From positions 2,542,001-2,606,000 of the forward strand of contig NZ_CP036346.1 of NCBI RefSeq assembly GCF_014131695.1: a stretch of DNA of 64,000 bases, given 5' to 3'. This DNA is from Thomasclavelia ramosa DSM 1402. Its GTDB lineage: Bacteria > Bacillota_I > Bacilli_A > Erysipelotrichales > Coprobacillaceae. Shown piece by piece: positions 1-8,003 of the stretch; position 1 is the stretch's first letter, and each line of letters opens with the position of its first letter. The notes beneath the pieces are model-generated. The model saw only the letters and a program-made list of their open reading frames with translations, had not been told where the DNA came from and did not search any database. A program made the position numbers and the translations under genes.

Positions 1-505
1 GGAAAAGAGCAATATTTTTATTTTGAATAAACAACAGTAGCAAATCATATTCTTTTACTGTTAGGTTGATTACTTGATCATTTTTCTTCACTACTCGTGA
101 AAGTGTATCTACACTAATATCATAAACACTTAAAACTGTTGATGTTTTATGATAACGGCGCAGTACCGTTTCTACCCGAGCAACTAATTCAATAATCTCA
201 AAAGGCTTAACAATATAATCCTCAGCTCCCAGTTTCAATCCCTTAACCCGATCTTTTACATCACCTTTAGCCGTTAAAAAAATCACTGGAATTTCTAAAG
301 GACGAATATATTCCATTAATTCATAGCCATTAATTTCTGGTAACATAATATCTAGTAAAATTAAATCAAATTGATTATACTCAATTAATTCAATTGCTCC
401 TTTCCCATCATAAGCACATTTGCAGCTATATCCAGCATCTGATAAGTTAATCTTAATCAGTCTACAAATTGCCTGTTCGTCTTCAACGATCAAAATTTTA
501 TTCAT
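1..505 (-). CDS. OmpR-family response regulator (5' part; runs off the window)
   Basis: Reading the complement from the ATG at 505 gives 168 uninterrupted codons before the window edge, so the C-terminus is missing. The receiver domain shows the acidic pair at residues 8-10 (VEDE), the phospho-acceptor Asp52 (LLDIMLPEING), Thr79 and Lys100 (IVKPF). A winged-helix output domain begins near residue 125 and reaches the typical TVKEYDLL motif before the edge. It should be phosphorylated by a histidine kinase, probably encoded outside the window, and bind DNA. A run matching GAGGTGATACT precedes the start as ribosome binding site. Family is clear; target genes are not visible. Confidence 0.9.
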   Translation of the reverse strand, partial: MNKILIVEDEQAICRLIKINLSDAGYSCKCAYDGKGAIELIEYNQFDLILLDIMLPEINGYELMEYIRPLEIPVIFLTAKGDVKDRVKGLKLGAEDYIVKPFEIIELVARVETVLRRYHKTSTVLSVYDISVDTLSRVVKKNDQVINLTVKEYDLLLLFIQNKNIALF

Positions 506-570
506 AGTATCACCTCTATTACTTTCATCGTACATCAAAATTGCATCTTATTAGCATCATTTCACAAAAA

Positions 571-595
571 AACACACTTACTAAGTAAGTGTGTT
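571..595 (-). terminator. Terminator of tRNA-Gly copy 1
   Basis: Perfect 11-bp stem AACACACTTAC/GTAAGTGTGTT with a 3-base loop. On the minus strand it is followed by a run of U, directly downstream of the tRNA-Gly gene. Confidence 0.85.
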
Positions 596-605
596 AACTC
601 CATTA

Positions 606-679
606 TGGAGCGGGTGATGGGAATCGAACCCACGTAGTCAGCTTGGAAGGCTGAAGTTCTACCATTGAACTACACCCGC
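606..679 (-). tRNA. tRNA-Gly (anticodon TCC), copy 1
   Basis: The complement folds as a 74-nt cloverleaf with acceptor GCGGGTG/ACCCGC, T-arm GGGTTCGATTCCC, anticodon loop CTTCCAA (anticodon TCC, reads GGA) and a genome-encoded CCA. It is monocistronic, with its own promoter (702-731) and terminator (571-595). The tRNA sequence is identical to the one at 3557-3630. Confidence 0.95.
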
Positions 680-701
680 ATTTCATTTTCGTTACTTATA
701 T

Positions 702-731
702 ATATTAACATTATCTCTATATGATCTGCAA
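702..731 (-). promoter_or_regulatory. Promoter of tRNA-Gly copy 1
   Basis: On the minus strand TTGCAG, an 18-base spacer and TAATAT precede the tRNA by about 22 bases. This gives the single tRNA gene an independent transcription start. Confidence 0.6.
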
Positions 732-806
732 CACTTTTTTATAAAAAATATCATTTTTTTATTCGCAACCAGCTTTGCAACCAATAGTTCCTTAAAAGCA
801 AAGTAG

Positions 807-827
807 AGTTTGTAGTCTCTACAAACT
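807..827. promoter_or_regulatory. Perfect dyad upstream of the ABC exporter operon
   Basis: AGTTTGTAG-TCT-CTACAAACT is a perfect inverted repeat with 9-base arms, ending 33 bases before the first ABC gene. A -35-like TTGTAG lies inside it. It is probably a repressor or activator operator (inference); no regulator gene is adjacent. Confidence 0.6.
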
Positions 828-860
828 AAATTAGCTATATTGTAGATAGGAGGAAATAAT

Positions 861-1799
861 ATGAAAAAAATCTTAGAAGTTAAAAATATTAATAAAAGCT
901 ACCAGCATAACAAGGCTATCAATAACTTATCTTTCAACGTCTATGATGGTGAGATTCTTGGCTTATTAGGGCCTAATGGTGCTGGTAAAAGTACCACAAT
1001 CAATATTCTATCAACACTTTTAACCAGTGATACTGGCACCATTAACATATTTAACTTGCCCTTAACATCTCACTCTAATAAAATAAAAGCTCAACTCGGT
1101 ATTGTCCCTCAAGAAATTGCATTATACGAAGATATTTCAGCCTATCATAATGTAGCCTTTTTCGCTTCATTATACGGTGTTAAAAAGAAAGATTTACCAA
1201 AACAAGTAATGAATGCCTTAACTTTTGTCGGCTTATCCGATAAAAAAAATGATGATCCTAGAACCTTTAGCGGTGGAATGAAACGACGTTTAAATATAGC
1301 CTGTGCAATTGCCCATAATCCTAAATTATTAATTCTAGATGAACCAACCGTAGGAATTGATCCACAATCACGAAATTATATTTTATCCTCATTAAAGGAG
1401 TTAAAAGAAAAAGGTACAACTATTATTTATACGACCCATTATATGGAAGAAGTTGAAGAAATCGCTGATCGAATCGTTATTATGGATAGAGGCACTAAGA
1501 TCGCCGAAGGAACATTAAAAGAACTTTTAGCCAAATATAAAGACACTCTTATCTACACCATCTATGCTGATAATTTTCCAGCCGATCTAGCAATATCACT
1601 AAGTACTATCAATGGTGTTGAAGAGATCAAAACTAATGCAGATAATTTTAAAATCACAGTTTCTAAAAATTACGACGCATTAGATAAGATCATTATGCTT
1701 TTTGTTCACAAAAAATGTCATATTAATAAAATGGAAACAGAAGAAGGAAATTTAGAGATGGTATTTTTAGGTCTAACTGGGAAGAAGCTAAGGGATTGA
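861..1799 (+). CDS. ABC transporter ATP-binding protein
   Basis: 312 residues. Walker A is GPNGAGKST (residues 37-45), the signature is FSGGMKRRL, and Walker B is LLILDEPTVGIDP followed by an H-loop TTHYMEE. The roughly 90-residue C-terminal extension is typical of drug- or lantibiotic-type exporters that pair with ABC-2 permeases. AGGAGG sits 7 bases before the ATG. It should energise the two following membrane proteins, to which it is almost fused (2-base gap). Substrate is unknown. The operon lies between two tRNA-Gly copies and may be an acquired cassette. Confidence 0.9.
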   Translation: MKKILEVKNINKSYQHNKAINNLSFNVYDGEILGLLGPNGAGKSTTINILSTLLTSDTGTINIFNLPLTSHSNKIKAQLGIVPQEIALYEDISAYHNVAFFASLYGVKKKDLPKQVMNALTFVGLSDKKNDDPRTFSGGMKRRLNIACAIAHNPKLLILDEPTVGIDPQSRNYILSSLKELKEKGTTIIYTTHYMEEVEEIADRIVIMDRGTKIAEGTLKELLAKYKDTLIYTIYADNFPADLAISLSTINGVEEIKTNADNFKITVSKNYDALDKIIMLFVHKKCHINKMETEEGNLEMVFLGLTGKKLRD

Positions 1800-1801
1800 T
1801 C

Positions 1802-2548
1802 ATGATAAAATTTTGGACTTTATTTAAACACGATCTATATAATCTTATTTCCAGCCCAGGTACCTTATCTGTTTTTCTTATTTTTCCTACAATCTTAATT
1901 TTATTAATGGGGTTTTTATTTGATAATTTATATCATACAACTATAATCAGTTCCTATGATTTTTACGGTGTAACAATGATATTTTTTATTGCGATGATGG
2001 GCGCTACTGTCCCTGCTAATGCTTTTCTAGAAAAGCATATCAAAAACGGAAATACCCGAATCTTTTACAGCCCTGTATCTCGCGTGTCGATCTACAGCTC
2101 AAAGATTCTCACATGTTTTTTATTCATGGCACTTGCCTTAACAATCAATATCATTATTTTTGATACGATATCATTGGTAAACTTCGGTAGTGATAAAATC
2201 GGATATGTAATTCTCTTAATAATAAACTTTGTTCTATTCCTTACAATATTAAGCAGTGCTATTTGTGTTACTCTTCATAGTGAAGAACTCACAAATATTA
2301 TTTTATCAAACTCAATGTCTGTATTAGGCTTTCTATCTGGAATCTTTTTCCCAATCGCGAGTTTAGGTGCTATTTTTGAAAAGATTGCAAGTTTTTCACC
2401 AATCAAATGGACTGTCGATTGTATTTTTCAATTAATTTACGATGGACAAAGTACTAATTACTGGTGGATCATGTTTGCTCTTTTGACACTATCTTCACTT
2501 TTACTACTTGTTGTCCACAAAAACTATCGTCCAGAAGACTATATTTAG
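1802..2548 (+). CDS. ABC-2 type transporter permease
   Basis: 248 residues from ATG 1802. A TTG at 1796 would overlap the upstream stop and is less likely. About six hydrophobic segments are visible (for example around residues 20-40, 56-76, 100-122, 138-160, 168-195, 225-240), with the extracytoplasmic loop after the first segment seen in ABC-2 membrane proteins. It is co-transcribed with the ATPase (861) and a second permease (2560), so the exporter is probably a heterodimer of permeases driven by one ATPase. Substrate unknown. Confidence 0.85.
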   Translation: MIKFWTLFKHDLYNLISSPGTLSVFLIFPTILILLMGFLFDNLYHTTIISSYDFYGVTMIFFIAMMGATVPANAFLEKHIKNGNTRIFYSPVSRVSIYSSKILTCFLFMALALTINIIIFDTISLVNFGSDKIGYVILLIINFVLFLTILSSAICVTLHSEELTNIILSNSMSVLGFLSGIFFPIASLGAIFEKIASFSPIKWTVDCIFQLIYDGQSTNYWWIMFALLTLSSLLLLVVHKNYRPEDYI

Positions 2549-2559
2549 GAGGAAAAAGA

Positions 2560-3510
2560 ATGTACAAACTCATAAAACTAATATTATATCGAATCAAGCA
2601 CAACAAAGCATTTCTAATTACTTATCTTGTTTTGATTCCTATTATCATTGCACTTGCAATATACTTTACCAACTGCATTTCTCATACAATACAAATAGGA
2701 ATCGTGGGAGATATAGACACATCTCAAAATTCTCAGATCAAATATACTTATCTAGATACTCTTCCTAGTACCTCCGAACTTGTCTTAAATCAATATGATG
2801 CCGTAATGGTCCAAGATGATAAAAATATTGATGTCTTATCCACTAAAGGTGAAACGTATAACCAAACTATCACCCTCTTAGTAAATGGTCAAATAAACAG
2901 CTTACCCGTTAATGATAATCAGCGTGGCAGTGCTTCAAATATATTAGGCTTCTTAATGATGGTGATACTTCTTCTTGGCGGACAAATTTATAAATATTAC
3001 TTTGATGAACGAACTGGCATCAACAAACGCATCTTGAGTACTTCAGTAAGTTGTTATCAGTATTTATTGAGTCATTTTATTGTTGTTTATATTTTTCTTT
3101 TTATTCCTGCCACGATAATCATTTGCAGTGCTCTTTTTGTTTTTAAGATCACTTTATCGATTGCACTCTGGAAATTCATTTTAATCTTAGCACTTTTATG
3201 TTTCTTTGCAACTTCATTCGGTCTTTGGAGTAATGTCTTATCAAAATCTTTGGAAGAAAGTATGATGTTTGGAAATATGTTTGCAATTATTGGAACTATT
3301 GTCTCTGGCGGGATCACTCAAGTAACAAATAATGAAATTTTTAATTATGTTGTTCAATTTTTCCCTCAAAAACAAGTTATGACTACGCTTTCAGCTCTAG
3401 AAAACAAAAACGTTTTACCGACTTCAGGAATAATTTATTCCCTTTTACTTTCACTTGTTTTAATTATATCAGCAATTGTTATTGAAAAAAGAAAGCTGTC
3501 AGTTAGGTAA
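2560..3510 (+). CDS. ABC-2 type transporter permease (second subunit)
   Basis: 316 residues from the ATG at 2560, preceded by TAGGAGGAAAAAGA; an in-frame start at 2464 would overlap the upstream gene by 85 bases and lacks a ribosome site. One N-terminal membrane segment, a large extracytoplasmic domain (about residues 45-125), then five membrane segments: the architecture of ABC-2 permeases of the YhgE/NatB class. The gene ends right at the second tRNA-Gly terminator on the opposite strand. It works with the ATPase at 861 and permease at 1802; substrate unknown. Confidence 0.85.
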   Translation: MYKLIKLILYRIKHNKAFLITYLVLIPIIIALAIYFTNCISHTIQIGIVGDIDTSQNSQIKYTYLDTLPSTSELVLNQYDAVMVQDDKNIDVLSTKGETYNQTITLLVNGQINSLPVNDNQRGSASNILGFLMMVILLLGGQIYKYYFDERTGINKRILSTSVSCYQYLLSHFIVVYIFLFIPATIIICSALFVFKITLSIALWKFILILALLCFFATSFGLWSNVLSKSLEESMMFGNMFAIIGTIVSGGITQVTNNEIFNYVVQFFPQKQVMTTLSALENKNVLPTSGIIYSLLLSLVLIISAIVIEKRKLSVR

Positions 3511-3521
3511 TAATACAAAAA

Positions 3522-3546
3522 AACACACTTACTTAGTAAGTGTGTT
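3522..3546 (-). terminator. Terminator of the tRNA array
   Basis: Stem AACACACTTAC/GTAAGTGTGTT with loop TTA, followed on the minus strand by a U run. It ends the Val-to-Gly array transcript and may also stop the convergent ABC mRNA. Confidence 0.85.
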
Positions 3547-3556
3547 AACTCCATTA

Positions 3557-3630
3557 TGGAGCGGGTGATGGGAATCGAACCCACGTAGTCAGCTTGGAAG
3601 GCTGAAGTTCTACCATTGAACTACACCCGC
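3557..3630 (-). tRNA. tRNA-Gly (anticodon TCC), copy 2
   Basis: Identical in sequence to the gene at 606-679, with encoded CCA. It is the last gene of the array transcribed from 4214 downwards. Confidence 0.95.
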
Positions 3631-3635
3631 AAAAA

Positions 3636-3724
3636 TGGTGCCCAGGGCCGGAATCGAACCGGCACGGATTTTAAGGTCCGCAGGATTTTAAGTCCTGTGC
3701 GTCTACCAGTTTCGCCACCTGGGC
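3636..3724 (-). tRNA. tRNA-Leu (anticodon TAA)
   Basis: 89-nt class II cloverleaf: acceptor GCCCAGG/CCTGGGC, D-loop CTGGTAGACGC, anticodon loop CTTAAAA (TAA), a long variable arm and encoded CCA. Confidence 0.95.
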
Positions 3725-3743
3725 GTGGCTATAAAAATTTAAA

Positions 3744-3819
3744 TGGTGACCCGCAGGCGATTCGAACGCCTGACCCTCTGATTAAAAGTCAGATGCTCTA
3801 CCAGCTGAGCTAGCGGGTC
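3744..3819 (-). tRNA. tRNA-Lys (anticodon TTT)
   Basis: 76-nt cloverleaf with acceptor GACCCGC/GCGGGTC, anticodon loop CTTTTAA and T-arm GTTCGAATC; CCA is encoded. Confidence 0.95.
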
Positions 3820-3827
3820 ATTATTAA

Positions 3828-3903
3828 TGGCTGGGGTACCTGGATTCGAACCAGGGAGATGACAGAGTCAAAGTCTGTTGCCTTACCGCTTGGCTATACC
3901 CCA
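3828..3903 (-). tRNA. tRNA-Gln (anticodon TTG)
   Basis: 76-nt cloverleaf with acceptor TGGGGTA/TACCCCA, anticodon loop CTTTGAC and encoded CCA. The U1-A72 pair is characteristic of tRNA-Gln. Confidence 0.95.
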
Positions 3904-3908
3904 ATGAA

Positions 3909-3991
3909 TGGTGGAGGAGGGCGGATTCGAACCACCGAACCAAAGGAACTGAGTTACAGTCAGCCGCGTTTAGCCACTTCGCTACTCCTCC
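3909..3991 (-). tRNA. tRNA-Tyr (anticodon GTA)
   Basis: 83-nt class II cloverleaf with acceptor GGAGGAG/CTCCTCC, anticodon loop CTGTAAC, long variable arm and encoded CCA. Confidence 0.95.
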
Positions 3992-3995
3992 ATCA

Positions 3996-4071
<76 letters not shown>

Positions 4072-4086
4072 CTATTTTATTTTAAA

Positions 4087-4162
4087 TGGTGGAGGTTAAC
4101 GGGCTCGAACCGCTGACCCTCTGCTTGTAAGGCAGATGCTCTCCCAACTGAGCTAAACCTCC
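4087..4162 (-). tRNA. tRNA-Val (anticodon TAC)
   Basis: 76-nt cloverleaf with acceptor GGAGGTT/AACCTCC, anticodon loop CTTACAA and encoded CCA. It is the first gene of the array. Confidence 0.95.
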
Positions 4163-4185
4163 AGTGTCTCGTTGACTGCCATATA

Positions 4186-4214
4186 AATATAACAATTATC
4201 AAACAAAAGGTCAA
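4186..4214 (-). promoter_or_regulatory. Promoter of the tRNA array
   Basis: On the minus strand TTGACC, exactly 17 bases and TATATT, placed 24 bases upstream of tRNA-Val. This is the best-formed vegetative promoter in this region. Confidence 0.8.
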
Positions 4215-4682
4215 CACTTTTTTGCAATTTTTTTAATTTTTTCTGTTAAAACTCATTTTATAATGAGCATTTATTAAATAGATAAAATATCCTCATATAA
4301 CTATTCATATTGGAAACAACTTGAAATCTAATCACTCCATAAATTTTAGAGATAGGTAAAATAAAAATTTATAACTATATTTGACTTAACTGTTTTTTGA
4401 TAAAATCCTAGACTGAACAGATTAATAAAAATACTCAGCATGATAATACTAAATATGTTAAAAATGAAAAAGTAATCTAATCATTTACTTGCTTAGCTAT
4501 TTTTCAATAATCAATACTCCTTTTAATTGAATATCTTGCCAAAAATAAGTCTTTAATTAAAAGTTTTAGGAAAAACTGCGCACGTGTATGCATTGAAAGC
4601 TCTAAACAAAATAAACAATTCATTATAACACTAAAAGAAATTTACAAACCAACATATGTAAGCGCTCTTTTTTATTATTATA
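4215..4682. other. AT-rich intergenic region, no convincing gene
   Basis: About 470 bases separate the tRNA promoter from the EF-G-like gene. I see no tRNA, riboswitch or terminator. One plus-strand frame (about 4510-4718) stays open for roughly 70 codons without an ATG, GTG or TTG start and resembles no family I recognise; it could be gene debris or chance in AT-rich DNA. Confidence 0.4.
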
Positions 4683-4710
4683 TTACAATAATTTTTTCTG
4701 TCATTATGAT
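4683..4710 (+). promoter_or_regulatory. Probable promoter of the EF-G-like gene
   Basis: TTACAA, 16 bases, TATGAT, about 40 bases before the ATG, followed by the ribosome site AAAGGTGG. Hexamer matches are only fair. Confidence 0.45.
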
Positions 4711-4752
4711 AAAATAAAAGAAAGAAGTTCATTTATAGAAAGGTGGTATTTT

Positions 4753-6804
4753 ATGAGAACTTATCATGCGAACGAAATCGGAAATGTTGCTGTCTTGGGG
4801 CACTCTGGATGCGGTAAAACAAGCATCGTTGAAGCAATGGCATATCGCAGCGGCATCATTAATCGAACCGGAAGTATTAGCGAAGGCAATACTTTAAGCG
4901 ACTATAGTGAAGAAGAAATAAAACGTCAGTCATCTGTCAATTTAGCTGTTATTCCTGTTGAATGGAATAACTGTAAAATCAATTTAGTTGATGTTCCAGG
5001 AATTTTTGACTTTGTTGGTGAATGCGAAGCAGCTCTAAGTGTTTGTGAATCAGCTTTGATCGTCGTTCCTTCTTCAGCGGGAATCAGTGCCGGTACAAAA
5101 CAAGCGATGTTTAGAGCTAAAGATAAAGCCAAAATCATCTATATTAACGGATTAGATAACCCTAGCAGTGACTATGCAACTAAACTGCAACAATTAAAGG
5201 ATACGTATGGCAAAGCCATTGCTCCCATCCAAGTACCAATCATGGATAATAATAAAATGGTCGGTTATGTTAATGTAGCTAAAATGGAGGGACGAATTTT
5301 TGATGGAGAGCAAACCAAGGCAACTGATATTCCTATTGAATTGATGGAACAAGTTCGGCCAATTAAAGAAATGATTGACGAAGCCGTTGCTAATACCAGT
5401 GATGAACTATTAGAAAAGTATATTAATGAAGAACCATTTACGAAAGAAGAAATTTCCTGGGCACTTCGTAAAGGGGTAATGGAGCGCACTCTTATTCCCG
5501 TTTTATGCGGAACTGATCAAATTGGTATTCAAATTATTTTAAATTCAATCGTTGCATTCTTTAGCGCTGCTGGTGACATGACAAATTCATTAATCGTAAA
5601 AAATATCGACACTGATGAAGAAGAAATCATCGGTTATGACGAAAGTCTTCCTGCAAGTATTTTTATCTTTAAAACAATTGCAGATCCTTTCATCGGCCGA
5701 ACTACATTGTTTAAGGTCGTTACCGGAACCCTTTATAGCGGTAGTTCATTATATAATGTAAAAGAAAAAGAAGTCGAACGAATCGCTAAACTATATCAAC
5801 CTAGGGGGAAAGATTTAATCGAGGTCGATTGTCTTCATGCTGGTGATATTGGCGCAGTTACAAAACTTAGTTATTCAAAAACTAATGATACATTGTGCAT
5901 TGCTGGTTATCAAATTATTGTTCCAGAGATTGAATTTTCAACTCCATATTACGGTAAAGCAATCGTTCCCTTAGGTAAAAGTAATGAGGAAAAAATTGCA
6001 AATGCAATTAATAAACTCTTAGAAGAAGACCCTACTTTAAAATTCGAAAGTAATCCTGAAACAAAACAACAATGCATCTATGGAATTGGAGACATTCATT
6101 TAGATATGATGTTAAATAAATTAAAAAGCAAATTTAAAGTCGAAGCGACTTTAGAAAATATCAAGATTCCATATCGAGAAACAATTAAAAAGAGCATTAC
6201 CCAAAGAACCAGATTCAAAAAACAATCAGGTGGTCATGGCCAATTCGGCGAAGTCGAAATTACTTTCGAGCCTACCTACGATTACAGTCAATCATATCTT
6301 TTTGAAGAAAAAGTATTTGGCGGTGCAGTTCCTAAATCTTATTTTCCTGCAGTTGAGAAGGGATTAATAGAAAGCGTTAAAAGTGGTGTTTTAGCCGGTT
6401 ACCCTGTTTTAGGCATTAAAGCTACTCTGATTGATGGTGCCTATCATAACGTTGATTCATCGGAAATGGCCTTTAAAACTGCAACTGCAATGTGCTTTAA
6501 AGAAGCTATCCCAAAAGCAAGTCCCGCCTTATTAGAGCCATATATGAAAATGAAGGTGGTCGTTGATGAACAATACACTGGTGACATCATGAGTAACTTT
6601 AATACTAAACGTGCTCGGGTAATTGGCAGTGATGTTTTAAATGACGGTCTAATCAAAATCGTTGCAGAAGCACCAATGAGTGAAGTGATGAATTATGCCG
6701 TTGATCTACGTTCAATCACACAAGGTCAAGGTGTCTTTGAAATGGAATTTTTAGATTATGAATTTGCTAGCGATAACATAGTTAAAGCAGTTCTCAATAA
6801 ATAA
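4753..6804 (+). CDS. Elongation factor G-like GTPase (EF-G2 type)
   Basis: 683 residues, the EF-G/ribosomal-protection fold: GTPase domain, domain II (about 290-380), domain III, domain IV with RETIKK..KKQSGGHGQFGEV (from about 475) and C-terminal domain V. It is not canonical FusA: the P-loop is GHSGCGKT (16-23) instead of GHVDHGKT, switch II is DVPG (80-83), and the guanine-specificity motif NKxD is NGLD (132-135). These changes are typical of the paralogous EF-G-like family (such as Thermus EF-G-2), whose ribosomal role is poorly defined. Gene stands alone with its own promoter and terminator. A tetracycline-protection protein is less likely on motif grounds. Confidence 0.9.
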   Translation: MRTYHANEIGNVAVLGHSGCGKTSIVEAMAYRSGIINRTGSISEGNTLSDYSEEEIKRQSSVNLAVIPVEWNNCKINLVDVPGIFDFVGECEAALSVCESALIVVPSSAGISAGTKQAMFRAKDKAKIIYINGLDNPSSDYATKLQQLKDTYGKAIAPIQVPIMDNNKMVGYVNVAKMEGRIFDGEQTKATDIPIELMEQVRPIKEMIDEAVANTSDELLEKYINEEPFTKEEISWALRKGVMERTLIPVLCGTDQIGIQIILNSIVAFFSAAGDMTNSLIVKNIDTDEEEIIGYDESLPASIFIFKTIADPFIGRTTLFKVVTGTLYSGSSLYNVKEKEVERIAKLYQPRGKDLIEVDCLHAGDIGAVTKLSYSKTNDTLCIAGYQIIVPEIEFSTPYYGKAIVPLGKSNEEKIANAINKLLEEDPTLKFESNPETKQQCIYGIGDIHLDMMLNKLKSKFKVEATLENIKIPYRETIKKSITQRTRFKKQSGGHGQFGEVEITFEPTYDYSQSYLFEEKVFGGAVPKSYFPAVEKGLIESVKSGVLAGYPVLGIKATLIDGAYHNVDSSEMAFKTATAMCFKEAIPKASPALLEPYMKMKVVVDEQYTGDIMSNFNTKRARVIGSDVLNDGLIKIVAEAPMSEVMNYAVDLRSITQGQGVFEMEFLDYEFASDNIVKAVLNK

Positions 6805-6809
6805 AATGT

Positions 6810-6835
6810 CGAGCATATCTTCAATGATATGCTCG
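6810..6835 (+). terminator. Terminator of the EF-G-like gene
   Basis: Stem CGAGCATATC/GATATGCTCG with loop TTCAAT, then ATTATTTTAT, 5 bases after the stop codon. Confidence 0.85.
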
Positions 6836-6906
6836 ATTATTTTATCTAATCCCTTTTATTAAAAAGTTAAAAATGGTATTATTAAAACATATTAGGAGGT
6901 ATAGTG

Positions 6907-7905
6907 ATGAACGTACTTGTTTGCGGTGGAACCGGATATATCGGGAGCCACATTTGTGTAGAATTATTAAATGCTGGTTATGAAGTTACTGTGATTGATG
7001 ACTTCTCTAATTCAAGACCTGAAGTATTGGGGTATATTAAACAAATCACTGGTAAAGAAGTAAAATTTTATGAATTTAATATTTTAGATGAGGAAAAAAC
7101 TGAAGCTGTCTTTAAGGAAAATAAACTTGATGCCGTAATTCATTGTGCAGCATTTAAAGCTGTCGGAGAATCTGTTGAAAAACCAATTGAATATTATACT
7201 AATAACTTAACAACAACTTTGATCGTTAGTAAAATGATGAAAAAATATCATGTTAATCAAATTGTTTTTTCATCTAGTGCTACAGTTTATGGTGACCCAG
7301 AAACCGTTCCAATTACTGAAGATTGTAAGTTAGGTGAAACAACTAACCCATACGGTACTAGCAAAGCAATGATGGAAAGAATTTTAACTGACGTTCAACA
7401 TGCATGCCCAGAAATGTCAGTAACATTGTTACGTTACTTTAATCCAATCGGAGCCCATGAATCTGGATTGATTGGTGAAGATCCTAAAGGGATTCCTAAC
7501 AATTTAATGCCATATATCATGAAAGTTGCAACTGGTGAATTAGAATGCTTAGGTGTATTTGGTGATGATTATGATACACATGACGGAACTGGCGTTCGTG
7601 ATTATATTCATGTTGTTGACTTAGCTAAAGGGCATGTAAAAGCAATTGAACATTATGCTAATCCTGGAGTCCATATTTGTAATCTTGGTACGGGTACAGG
7701 ATATAGTGTTCTTGATTTAGTTAAAGCTTTCGAAAGAGTCAATAATGTAAAAGTTAAATACGTTATTAAAGATCGTCGTCCTGGGGATATCGCTACTTGT
7801 TATGCTAATCCTGCTCGCGCCAAGGAAGAGCTTGATTGGGTAGCTACCAAAGGAATTGACGAGATGTGTCGCGACACTTGGAATTATGCTTTAAAACATA
7901 AATAA
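6907..7905 (+). CDS. galE: UDP-glucose 4-epimerase
   Basis: 332 residues, short-chain dehydrogenase fold. NAD-binding GGTGYIG is at residues 7-13, and catalytic Ser124, Tyr149 and Lys153 (SSSATVYG; NPYGTSK) sit at the same numbers as in the E. coli enzyme. It interconverts UDP-glucose and UDP-galactose for galactose use and surface polysaccharide. The ATG at 6907 is chosen because AGGAGGT (6894-6900) is 6 bases away; the GTG at 6904 would be too close. Single gene with terminator at 7916-7937; no other Leloir genes nearby. Confidence 0.95.
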   Translation: MNVLVCGGTGYIGSHICVELLNAGYEVTVIDDFSNSRPEVLGYIKQITGKEVKFYEFNILDEEKTEAVFKENKLDAVIHCAAFKAVGESVEKPIEYYTNNLTTTLIVSKMMKKYHVNQIVFSSSATVYGDPETVPITEDCKLGETTNPYGTSKAMMERILTDVQHACPEMSVTLLRYFNPIGAHESGLIGEDPKGIPNNLMPYIMKVATGELECLGVFGDDYDTHDGTGVRDYIHVVDLAKGHVKAIEHYANPGVHICNLGTGTGYSVLDLVKAFERVNNVKVKYVIKDRRPGDIATCYANPARAKEELDWVATKGIDEMCRDTWNYALKHK

Positions 7906-7915
7906 GTTTAACTAT

Positions 7916-7937
7916 GGGATATGTCACATCATATCCC
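7916..7937 (+). terminator. Terminator of galE
   Basis: Stem GGGATATG/CATATCCC with 6-base loop, followed by TTTATTATAT. Confidence 0.85.
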
Positions 7938-8003
7938 TTTATTATATATTGTTTTTAGCTGAAATATTTGTTATTATATAAAGGTATATTATGGAGGCTA
8001 ATC

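Larger units (their letters stand above)
564..680. repeat. 117-bp direct repeat, copy 1 (tRNA-Gly plus terminator)
   Basis: This segment matches 3515-3631 at 116 of 117 positions; the only difference is the central base of the terminator loop (A here, T in copy 2). It contains an entire tRNA-Gly gene and its terminator. The two copies enclose the three-gene ABC transporter. Confidence 0.95.
3515..3631. repeat. 117-bp direct repeat, copy 2 (tRNA-Gly plus terminator)
   Basis: Second copy of 564-680 with a single mismatch. Here the tRNA-Gly is the last gene of the tRNA array. The spacing between copies is 2951 bases, almost exactly the ABC operon. Confidence 0.95.

Noticed and set aside
2464-2559. 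Longer N-terminus for the second ABC permease
   Set aside because: It would overlap the upstream permease by 85 bases and has no ribosome site, whereas ATG 2560 has TAGGAGG at proper spacing.
3616-3813. Open frame of 65 codons across the tRNA array
   Set aside because: It runs through tRNA-Gly, -Leu and -Lys genes on the opposite strand; the apparent protein is translated tRNA sequence.
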